DNA from: Paracoccaceae bacterium
GTDB taxonomy: Bacteria; Pseudomonadota; Alphaproteobacteria; Rhodobacterales; Rhodobacteraceae
Assembly: GCA_002400675.1 (NCBI GenBank)
Contig: NVQY01000187.1
Span: 1-8,033, forward strand
Length of the DNA stretch: 8,033 bases
Direction: 5' to 3'
The notes beneath the pieces are model-generated. The model was not told where the DNA came from, did no database searches, and saw only the letters and a list, made by a program, of their open reading frames with translations. The position numbers and the translations under genes were made by a program. Positions 1 through 5,280 of the stretch are shown one piece after another (position 1 is the first letter of the stretch; the number at the start of each line of letters is the position of its first letter).

Positions 1-855
1 GAATACACCATCGTGCGGCTGGGCGAGGACGAATATTACCTTGTGTCCGCCGGGGCCTGGACGGCGTATGATTCCGATTATCTGCGCAAGGCGGCGGCGG
101 ATAAGGCGGGTGAATTCGGCTATATCGAAATTCAGGATGTGACCACGCAATGGGGCGTGTTTGCCATTGCCGGGCCGAAATCCCGCGAGGTTCTGAACGA
201 GATCGTCAAGGATCGCGATCCATCGTCAGTATTCTCGAACAAGCGGTTTCCGTGGCTGACCTGCCGCGATATCGAACTGGGCATGTGCCCGGTGCGGGCG
301 ATCCGGGTGGCTTACACCGGCGAGTTGGGTTGGGAATTGCACCACCCGATGGAGATGCAGAATTACCTGTGGGATCTGTTGCTGGACGCCGGTGAGAAAC
401 ACGGGATGAAACTGGTTGGGGCGCGGGCGCAGAACTGGTTGCGACAGGAAAAAAGCTATCGCGCGTTTGGCAACGAACTGGGGCGCGATGCCACGCCGCT
501 TGAGGCGGATTTGCCGAGGTTTGTTGATCTGGACAAGGATTTCCACGGGCGCGACGCGATGCAGGACATCGGCATCCGCTCCAAATGCGTGACGGTGCTG
601 ATTGACGGGCCGGATGACGCTGACCCGTGGGGCCGCGAGGCGTTGTATCACGATGGAATCCGTGTCGGGCGGCTGACCTCGGGCGGCTATTCGGTGGCGT
701 TTGGCAAGAGCATCGGCATGGGCTATGTCCCGCCCGCGCTGGCGGTCGAGGGCACGCGGCTAAAGGTGCGGATGCAGGGTGCGCTGTGGGACGCGGAAAT
801 CACCGGCGACAGCCCCTATGATCCCAAGAACGCGACCATTCGCAAGGACGGGTAG
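1..855 (+). CDS. GcvT-type folate-binding protein, C-terminal part of a probable dimethylglycine/sarcosine dehydrogenase-like flavoenzyme (5' truncated)
   Basis: The reading frame is open from the first base and ends at TAG 853-855, so 284 residues of a longer protein are seen. An internal GTG at 13 is unlikely to be the true start. The fragment holds an aminomethyltransferase (GcvT) domain: AYTGELGWELHHP is at fragment residues 104-116, and a GARAQNWLRQEKSYR stretch at 140-154 matches the family's conserved GARxxxxLRxEKxYR pattern. A GcvT C-terminal barrel follows, with GGYSVAFGKSIGMGYVP at 228-244 and a DSPYDPKNATIRKDG ending. These features resemble the C-terminal half of bacterial dimethylglycine/sarcosine dehydrogenases, where an N-terminal FAD oxidase domain demethylates the amine and this half passes the one-carbon unit to tetrahydrofolate. 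The FAD domain would lie outside the window, so a stand-alone GcvT-like protein cannot be excluded. It converges on ychF with only 10 bp between stops. Confidence 0.85.
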   Translation, partial: EYTIVRLGEDEYYLVSAGAWTAYDSDYLRKAAADKAGEFGYIEIQDVTTQWGVFAIAGPKSREVLNEIVKDRDPSSVFSNKRFPWLTCRDIELGMCPVRAIRVAYTGELGWELHHPMEMQNYLWDLLLDAGEKHGMKLVGARAQNWLRQEKSYRAFGNELGRDATPLEADLPRFVDLDKDFHGRDAMQDIGIRSKCVTVLIDGPDDADPWGREALYHDGIRVGRLTSGGYSVAFGKSIGMGYVPPALAVEGTRLKVRMQGALWDAEITGDSPYDPKNATIRKDG

Positions 856-865
856 GGCGCGCCGT

Positions 866-1963
866 TCAGGTGTTGAACAGAAAGTGCAGCACGTCGCCGT
901 CCTTGACCACATAGGTCTTGCCCTCGGCGCGCATTTTCCCGGCCTCTTTGGCCGGCTGTTCGCCGCCCAATGACACGAAATCGTCAAAGGCGATGGTTTC
1001 GGCGCGGATGAACCCGCGTTCAAAGTCGCCGTGGATCACCCCGGCGGCTTGCGGTGCGGCGGTGCCCTGACGGATGGTCCATGCGCGGGCCTCTTTGGGG
1101 CCGACGGTGAAATAGGTTTCCAGATGCAGCAACTCGTATCCGGCGCGAATCAACCGGTCCAGACCGGCTTCGGACAGACCCATTTCCTCTAAGAACATCA
1201 GGGCCTCATCCGGCTCAAGCTGGCTGATTTCTTCTTCGATCTGGGCGCTGATGATGACGTGGGCGTTGCCTTCGGCGGCGGCCATTTCGGCCACTTTGGC
1301 TGAATGATCGTTGCCCTGGGCGGCCTCGGCTTCGCCGACGTTGCAGACATATAGCACCGGCTTGGCGGTCAGAAGTTGCAGCATTTTCCAGGATTTGATG
1401 TCTTCTTCGTCCACCTCGACCATGCGCGCGGGGTTGCCTTCCTCAAGCATCGCCAGCGCCTGTTTCAGCAACCGTTCCTGAAGAACCGCCTCTTTGTCGC
1501 CGCCGCGTACCTTGCGCAACAATCCCTGAAGCCGCTTTTCGATACTGTCCATGTCGGCCAGCATCAGTTCGGTTTCAATGGTCGCCGCATCCGCCACCGG
1601 ATCAACGCGCCCCTCGACGTGGGTGACGTCGCCGTCCTCGAAACAACGCAGCACATGGGCGATGGCGTCAACTTCGCGGATGTTTGCGAGAAACTGATTG
1701 CCCAGCCCTTCGCCCTTGCTCGCGCCTTTGACCAGCCCGGCAATGTCCACGAACGTCATCCGCGTGGGGATGATGTTTTTCGACCCGGCAATCTCGGCCA
1801 GTTTGTCCAGCCGGGCATCGGGTACGCCGACTTCGCCGACATTGGGTTCAATGGTGCAAAACGGGAAATTCGCAGCCTGCGCGGCCGCTGTTTTGGTAAG
1901 CGCGTTGAACAACGTGGACTTGCCGACATTCGGCAATCCAACAATACCCATTTTAAAACCCAT
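866..1963 (-). CDS. ychF: Redox-regulated ATPase YchF (Obg-family)
   Basis: The product has 365 residues, the usual length for YchF. The P-loop GLPNVGKS is at 9-16, the switch [22 protein letters not shown] region is at 73-92, and the NVGE motif at 208-211 replaces the NKxD of true GTPases, which explains the family's preference for ATP. Leu77 follows DIAG where Ras-like GTPases have the catalytic Gln, as in the HAS class. The central region, about 130-200, is the coiled-coil insert. The C-terminus from about 282 ([18 protein letters not shown]) is the TGS domain, ending [12 protein letters not shown]. YchF is a cytosolic, ribosome-associated ATPase linked to translation and oxidative-stress response. 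The start ATG (1961-1963) has AGGAG eight bases upstream (complement of 1972-1976). It is divergent from the PagL-like gene and seems to be a single transcription unit. Confidence 0.97.
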   Translation of the reverse strand: MGFKMGIVGLPNVGKSTLFNALTKTAAAQAANFPFCTIEPNVGEVGVPDARLDKLAEIAGSKNIIPTRMTFVDIAGLVKGASKGEGLGNQFLANIREVDAIAHVLRCFEDGDVTHVEGRVDPVADAATIETELMLADMDSIEKRLQGLLRKVRGGDKEAVLQERLLKQALAMLEEGNPARMVEVDEEDIKSWKMLQLLTAKPVLYVCNVGEAEAAQGNDHSAKVAEMAAAEGNAHVIISAQIEEEISQLEPDEALMFLEEMGLSEAGLDRLIRAGYELLHLETYFTVGPKEARAWTIRQGTAAPQAAGVIHGDFERGFIRAETIAFDDFVSLGGEQPAKEAGKMRAEGKTYVVKDGDVLHFLFNT

Positions 1964-1994
1964 GTCGCGGTCTCCTGATCCGGTTCAGGCGCTG

Positions 1995-2023
1995 CTTTTA
2001 GGCCTGTGTTGTCACCGACGCAA
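1995..2023 (-). promoter_or_regulatory. Candidate sigma-70-type promoter for ychF
   Basis: On the minus strand, TTGCGT (complement of 2018-2023) is followed after exactly 17 bp by TAAAAG (complement of 1995-2000). This lies about 32 bp upstream of the ychF start codon. The spacing is ideal, but the -35 box matches consensus at only three of six positions and the -10 at four. This is a pattern match with no other support. Confidence 0.35.
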
Positions 2024-2035
2024 GGTATGTCGGTG
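2013..2035. repeat. Inverted repeat CACCGAC-N9-GTCGGTG in the ychF/pagL divergent region
   Basis: Two perfect 7-bp complementary arms (2013-2019 and 2029-2035) are separated by 9 bp. The left arm overlaps the candidate -35 box of ychF, so the repeat could be an operator. It could also fold as a stem-loop in an RNA running rightward towards the PagL-like gene. There is no T-run after it, so it is not a standard terminator. A regulator cannot be named. Confidence 0.45.
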
Positions 2036-2105
2036 GGTTCACGCATTCTCACGTTGGTGCCACTGGAGGTTTCCTTGGCGCTATGCCATTCTAAGACTCA
2101 CTACC

Positions 2106-2114
2106 AAAGGAGGT
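2106..2114 (+). promoter_or_regulatory. Strong ribosome binding site fixing the GTG start of the PagL-like gene
   Basis: AAAGGAGGT is almost fully complementary to the 16S rRNA 3' end and lies five bases before GTG 2120-2122. It decides between this GTG and an upstream in-frame ATG at 2006, which would add 38 residues in front of an otherwise clean signal peptide. Confidence 0.85.
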
Positions 2115-2119
2115 GCGAC

Positions 2120-2605
2120 GTGAAATTCACCCTTGCATTTGTTACCCTGATGGCCAGCGCGATACAGGCACCCGCACAGGAATGGGTTCTTGGTCTGGGA
2201 TATGCCGATTTTTCCAATGTTAAATCTGAAGATCAGGGGATGCTCGACCTTGAGGTCCATGCGATCCCGTTTTACGAAAGAGGACGATTTCAGGCCGGCT
2301 GGGCCGGGGCTGTTTCGGTGCATTTCAACGGGGACTTCTTTATCGGCGCGGGAATGTCCGGTATGCTGGCGCTCAAGGGCGGTTGGTTCCTCGAAGGAAG
2401 CGTGATGCCCGGTTATTACCACCCCTCGACCCCGCTAAACGACTTGGGCAGCGATTTTGAAATCCGCAGCCTGATGGGCGTCGGCTATACGCTGAAGTCC
2501 GGGGATCGGTTGTCGCTGGCCTTTACCCACAAGTCGAACGGGGGCACATCGTCAGTTAACCCCGGGGTCAATGCGGTTGAAGTACGCCTGCGCAAACAGT
2601 TCTGA
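2120..2605 (+). CDS. PagL-like lipid A 3-O-deacylase / acyloxyacyl hydrolase family outer-membrane protein
   Basis: The 161-residue product starts at GTG with a strong Shine-Dalgarno. Residues 1-20 form a typical Sec signal peptide (short basic start, hydrophobic core, likely cut after APAQ). The mature part alternates short hydrophobic and polar stretches rich in Gly and aromatic residues, as in an eight-stranded beta-barrel, and ends in Phe161, the usual C-terminal aromatic of outer-membrane barrels. The FTHKSNGG segment gives His137, Ser139 and Asn140, the HxSN signature of PagL, and is followed by NPG at 147-149. Known PagL enzymes remove the 3-O-linked acyl chain of lipid A using a His-Ser-Glu triad. 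The third residue is less clear here: Glu154 is the only Glu after the Ser and may lie too far along. The gene is divergent from ychF and 104 bp before trpA, with no functional link to either seen. Confidence 0.8.
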   Translation: MKFTLAFVTLMASAIQAPAQEWVLGLGYADFSNVKSEDQGMLDLEVHAIPFYERGRFQAGWAGAVSVHFNGDFFIGAGMSGMLALKGGWFLEGSVMPGYYHPSTPLNDLGSDFEIRSLMGVGYTLKSGDRLSLAFTHKSNGGTSSVNPGVNAVEVRLRKQF

Positions 2606-2709
2606 GTCGGGCGCGACCGGGCACGTGGATAAGGAAAGACCATCTGCGGGATTGATTTCTCCGCCGGTATTCTGCACATCGGCATACGACAAGGATCAAA
2701 GGACACCCG
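2606..2709. other. Intergenic gap between the PagL-like gene and trpA
   Basis: No convincing rho-independent terminator is seen: only a 4-bp GTCG/CGAC stem at 2607-2618 without a following T-run. No good -35/-10 pair was found for trpA. AAAGGA at 2698-2703, six bases before ATG 2710, is the trpA ribosome binding site. Whether trpA has its own promoter here or is read through from upstream cannot be told. Confidence 0.5.
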
Positions 2710-3501
2710 ATGACACGTATCGACGCCAAATTCGCAGAGCTTAGGGCAAAAGGCAAAAAGGCGTTTGTATCTTACGTCATGGCCGGGGATCCCGATTTCG
2801 ACACGTCGCTTGAACTGGTAAAGGGTCTGCCGGGGGCCGGGGTGGACATCATCGAGCTGGGCTTGCCGTTTACCGACCCGATGGCCGATGGCCCGACCAT
2901 CCAACTGGCCGCGCAACGCGCACTGGGCGCGGGCATGACGCTGGACCGGACATTGGCACTGGCGGCGGCGTTTCGCCAAGGCGACGACACCACGCCGATC
3001 GTGCTGATGGGCTATTACAATCCGATCTACAGTCAGGGTGTCGACACATTTCTGACCAAGGCCAAGGCCGCCGGGATTGATGGGCTGATCATCGTCGATC
3101 TGCCCCCCGAAGAAGACGTTGAACTATGCCTGCCCGCGCAGGCCGCCGGGTTGAACTTTATTCGCCTTGCCACGCCGACGACGGATGATGAACGCCTGCC
3201 CAAGGTGCTGCAAAATACCTCCGGGTTTGTGTATTATGTCTCGATCACCGGCATCACCGGCGCGGCCGAGGCCGAAGCGGTTGACGTCGCCCCCGAAGTC
3301 GCGCGGATCAAGGCGGGCACCGACCTGCCGGTGGTTGTCGGCTTTGGCATCAACACGCCCGAGAAATCCCGCGCCATTGCCGGGATCGCCGATGGTGTGG
3401 TGGTCGGGTCTGCCATTGTCGCGCTGACCGGCGCGGGCAAACCTGTGGCCGAGGTGCTGGAGTTTGTGCGCAGTCTGACGGACGGTGCGCATTCAGCCTG
3501 A
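2710..3501 (+). CDS. trpA: Tryptophan synthase alpha subunit
   Basis: The full-length 263-residue TIM barrel cleaves indole-3-glycerol phosphate to indole and glyceraldehyde 3-phosphate, passing indole to the beta subunit through the alpha2-beta2 tunnel in the last step of tryptophan synthesis. The catalytic acids Glu49 ([10 protein letters not shown]) and Asp60 (MADGP) fall at the classical enterobacterial numbers. Tyr175, the SITGITG loop at 178-184 including Thr183, and the phosphate-binding GFGINTP (211-217) and VVGSAIV (231-237) segments are all present. The ATG start has AAAGGA six bases upstream. trpB is not next to it: the upstream gene is PagL-like and the downstream gene is on the other strand, so the alpha gene stands apart from its partner in this window. 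Its last nine bases overlap the 3' end of the convergent marR gene. Confidence 0.97.
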   Translation: MTRIDAKFAELRAKGKKAFVSYVMAGDPDFDTSLELVKGLPGAGVDIIELGLPFTDPMADGPTIQLAAQRALGAGMTLDRTLALAAAFRQGDDTTPIVLMGYYNPIYSQGVDTFLTKAKAAGIDGLIIVDLPPEEDVELCLPAQAAGLNFIRLATPTTDDERLPKVLQNTSGFVYYVSITGITGAAEAEAVDVAPEVARIKAGTDLPVVVGFGINTPEKSRAIAGIADGVVVGSAIVALTGAGKPVAEVLEFVRSLTDGAHSA

Positions 3502-3993
3502 CGGCGCTGTGCCGGTCGCGTCCAGTGGCCGGTCCCGTGGCGGCTCTGCATTGCGCCGGTGATCCATGAACGCGCGCAATTCGCGCAGCACCGGCAGGAT
3601 CCCCAACAGCTTTTGCGGGTCGATCGCCGCCACCAGCGCGGCAAAATCCGGGGCCATCGCCGTGATCGTATCATTGCGCAATTTCCGCCCCGCATCGGTC
3701 AGCCACACACATTTCGACCGCCGGTCATTGGGGTTGGGCCGCACATCCACCAACCCGCGTTTCGCCAAAGCCCCGACCGTATGCGTCACCGAGGTCTTGG
3801 GCAGCTGAAACGCCCGCGCCAGTTCTACCGGCGTACGCCCGTCCGCCACCCGCATCAGGTGGTTCAGCACGGTAAAATGCGCGGCGATCAGCCCCTTGGG
3901 CAACGTCGCCTCCAACTGCGCCCGGCCAAGCTGGTCGATGATTGCGATCTCGTTGAACACGCCAAAAAGCAGCGCCCGGTCGTCTTCCTGCAT
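3493..3993 (-). CDS. MarR-family transcriptional regulator
   Basis: The 166-residue protein has the MarR winged-helix layout. The N-terminal dimer helix is followed by helix-turn-helix residues about 52-80 ([27 protein letters not shown]). The wing follows with the family hallmark NPNDRRSK at 87-94, then LTDAGRKL at 98-105 and a C-terminal dimerisation helix. Cys95, right after DRRSK, is its only cysteine. The ATG at 3991-3993 was chosen over TTG at 3994-3996 because it forms a TGATG overlap with the stop of the upstream flavoprotein gene and has GGAG six bases before TTG/nine before ATG. It is the second gene of that operon, so its level follows the operon promoter, and it probably represses that promoter through the palindrome at 5123-5140. 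The inducer is unknown. The 3' end overlaps trpA by nine bases. The last 20 or so residues are Pro/Arg-rich and probably disordered. Confidence 0.93.
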   Translation of the reverse strand: MQEDDRALLFGVFNEIAIIDQLGRAQLEATLPKGLIAAHFTVLNHLMRVADGRTPVELARAFQLPKTSVTHTVGALAKRGLVDVRPNPNDRRSKCVWLTDAGRKLRNDTITAMAPDFAALVAAIDPQKLLGILPVLRELRAFMDHRRNAEPPRDRPLDATGTAPSG

Positions 3994-3995
3994 CA
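3991..3995 (-). promoter_or_regulatory. TGATG stop/start overlap coupling the Acg-like and marR genes
   Basis: On the minus strand the TGA stop of the flavoprotein gene (complement of 3993-3995) shares its last base with the ATG start of marR (complement of 3991-3993). Such overlaps commonly allow terminating ribosomes to re-initiate, which would tie regulator output to that of the enzyme. Confidence 0.85.
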
Positions 3996-5090
3996 ACTGC
4001 TCCGTAGTTTTGCCTCTAGCGGCCAGCGCGGCGTGCGCGGCGTTTGCGGACCATAGCCCAGCCGCCCCAGCATTTGAACCGTGTGACCGGGGGCGGCCAA
4101 CAGATCATGCACCGCACCATACTGCGCCGCCATCTCAGGATATTCCTGAAGGCACTGGCTGACCGGATGCAGCGATAACCCCGCCCGCGTGGCCGCCAGA
4201 TTCAGCCGCAGCCACCGCGCGCCCGTGGCAATCTGATCGGCGCGACTGTTACCGGGCGAGGTCAGCACGGCGTAGGCCGGCGTGGCCAGCAGCATTTCGC
4301 GATACGCCTCCAAGCCTTGTTTATACGCCGCGCTTGCGGGGTCATTCTGCCCCTCTCGGGTCAGGGCTCCGGCCAGCATCAGGCTTTCCAGAAACGGGCC
4401 ACCCAGGGCGATCCCATCCGGGTCGGCATTGATCTGCGCCTTGCCAAAGCGCATCAGATCAATGCTTTCCTCGCGGGTGCGCGGGGTTTCCCATTCCACC
4501 ATCCAGGCCTTTACCGTCAACTCACGCAAGGCCGCGACCGTCGGCGCGTCCGTGTAGATCGTCGCAAACGCCGCCAGTTCCCTGACCTTCGCGTCCTCGA
4601 TGGGCGTGGCCGCAAACGGTTCCTTGCAGGACCGCCGGTCCAACATCGCCCCGGCCAGTGGATCGGGGTCGCCGCCATCGGAAAACACCGCGCGCGCCAC
4701 TGGGCTATCCGGCCCGTCAGGAAACAGCGTCACATCCACGCGCAACCCGTCAAGCGAGGCGGCGATGGTCATCTGTTCGATAAAACACCCCAGCCCGATG
4801 GTGATCTGGCGGTCAAACGGGTCGGTGTGCGGGATGCGCCTGTCCGGGTCCTGATACAGGCTCAGGGCGTCTTCGCCCTCCAGATCGACCAGCCACGGTT
4901 GCAGATTATGCGGGTTGGGCACCAGCAACGCATAGGACAGCGCGCGTTTGCGCGGGTCGGCGTATGTGCCCGCCGCCGCCCAAGGGGCGAGGGCCTTTTG
5001 CGGTGTCCGGGTGCTCAGAAATCCGGTGCCTGCCGCCAGAATTGTGCCGCCTGCGATCAATGCGATTGCCTTGCGTCGTGAAAGGGTCAT
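3993..5090 (-). CDS. Tat-exported Acg/nitroreductase-family FMN-binding oxidoreductase
   Basis: The 365-residue protein starts MTLSRRKAIALIAGG: a twin-arginine pair at 5-6 followed by a hydrophobic stretch (about 8-25) and a possible cut near KALA (32-35). This predicts export of a folded, cofactor-loaded protein to the periplasm. The mature part has a nitroreductase-like fold signature: NPHNLQPW at 59-66, comparable to the FMN-contacting NxxNxQPW motif. The C-terminus LGRLGYGPQTPRTPRWPLE (341-359) resembles the ending of Acg-type proteins, a nitroreductase branch named from the Mycobacterium tuberculosis dormancy protein Acg. Some Acg-like proteins bind FMN without typical nitroreductase activity, so the substrate is open. 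ATG 5088-5090 has AGGAG five bases upstream. It is the first gene of an operon with marR, which suggests induction by a small, possibly redox-active or aromatic, compound. Confidence 0.82.
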   Translation of the reverse strand: MTLSRRKAIALIAGGTILAAGTGFLSTRTPQKALAPWAAAGTYADPRKRALSYALLVPNPHNLQPWLVDLEGEDALSLYQDPDRRIPHTDPFDRQITIGLGCFIEQMTIAASLDGLRVDVTLFPDGPDSPVARAVFSDGGDPDPLAGAMLDRRSCKEPFAATPIEDAKVRELAAFATIYTDAPTVAALRELTVKAWMVEWETPRTREESIDLMRFGKAQINADPDGIALGGPFLESLMLAGALTREGQNDPASAAYKQGLEAYREMLLATPAYAVLTSPGNSRADQIATGARWLRLNLAATRAGLSLHPVSQCLQEYPEMAAQYGAVHDLLAAPGHTVQMLGRLGYGPQTPRTPRWPLEAKLRSS

Positions 5091-5118
5091 GTGCGCTCCT
5101 GTTTGTTTTCTAGCGGAC

Positions 5119-5147
5119 TAAATAGTACGAAACCGTACTAAATACAA
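5119..5147 (-). promoter_or_regulatory. Predicted promoter of the Acg-like/marR operon
   Basis: On the minus strand, TTGTAT (complement of 5142-5147) and TATTTA (complement of 5119-5124) are spaced by exactly 17 bp. Each matches the sigma-70 consensus at four positions. The start codon is about 28 bp downstream of the -10, leaving a short leader with an AGGAG site. The 18-bp palindrome at 5123-5140 fills the spacer, which supports this being the regulated promoter. Confidence 0.65.
5123..5140. promoter_or_regulatory. Palindromic operator, probable MarR binding site
   Basis: TAGTACGAAACCGTACTA is a perfect inverted repeat with 7-bp arms and a 4-bp centre. Its length and dyad fit the 16-20 bp operators of MarR dimers. 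It lies between the -35 and -10 boxes of the operon that encodes a MarR protein, so binding would block RNA polymerase. It is inferred to be an autoregulatory operator. It is 141 bp from the start of the divergent MttB-like gene, so an effect on that gene is possible but not shown. Confidence 0.75.
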
Positions 5148-5280
5148 CGCCACACACACGCCCCCCCACAAGACGCTTGGAAAAATCGCCCATCCGTCCT
5201 AACCTTGCCTTGCTCAAGTCGGCAGGCAGTGAGCGGAATCGGTGTGTGCCAATCTTTGTCTTTCACTGGGAGAGGTTGAA
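5141..5280. other. Leader region upstream of the MttB-like gene
   Basis: This stretch lies between the MarR operator and the MttB-like start. It holds a CACACACA run followed by G and seven C (about 5150-5167). A weak promoter-like pair reads TTGGAA 5177-5182, 17 bp, TAACCT 5200-5205 on the plus strand, with poor -10 agreement. A 5-bp TGCCT/AGGCA inverted repeat lies near 5207-5229. GGGAGAGG at 5268-5275 is the likely ribosome binding site for ATG 5281. No small gene is supported here. Confidence 0.35.

Noticed and set aside
856..863. GGCGCGCC palindrome between the GcvT-type gene and ychF stops
   Set aside because: An 8-bp self-complementary word without loop or T-run; too short for a terminator and easily expected by chance in GC-rich DNA.
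1376..1978. Plus-strand open frame of 200 codons opposite ychF
   Set aside because: Antisense to a textbook ychF gene; no supporting motif or ribosome binding site.
2006..2119. Upstream ATG extension of the PagL-like gene
   Set aside because: It would put 38 non-signal residues before a clean signal peptide, and the strong AAAGGAGGT site points to GTG 2120.
4317..5081. Plus-strand open frame of 254 codons opposite the Acg-like gene
   Set aside because: Arg/Gln-rich antisense shadow; the minus-strand gene has a Tat leader, family motifs, a ribosome binding site and a promoter.
5177..5205. TTGGAA-17 bp-TAACCT as promoter of the MttB-like operon
   Set aside because: The spacing is right, but the -10 box matches consensus at only three positions, so it is mentioned only in the leader-region entry and not listed as its own promoter feature.
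5242..5280. GTG start for the MttB-like gene 13 codons upstream
   Set aside because: GGGAGAGG sits immediately before ATG 5281, and the upstream codons would place this ribosome binding site inside the coding region.
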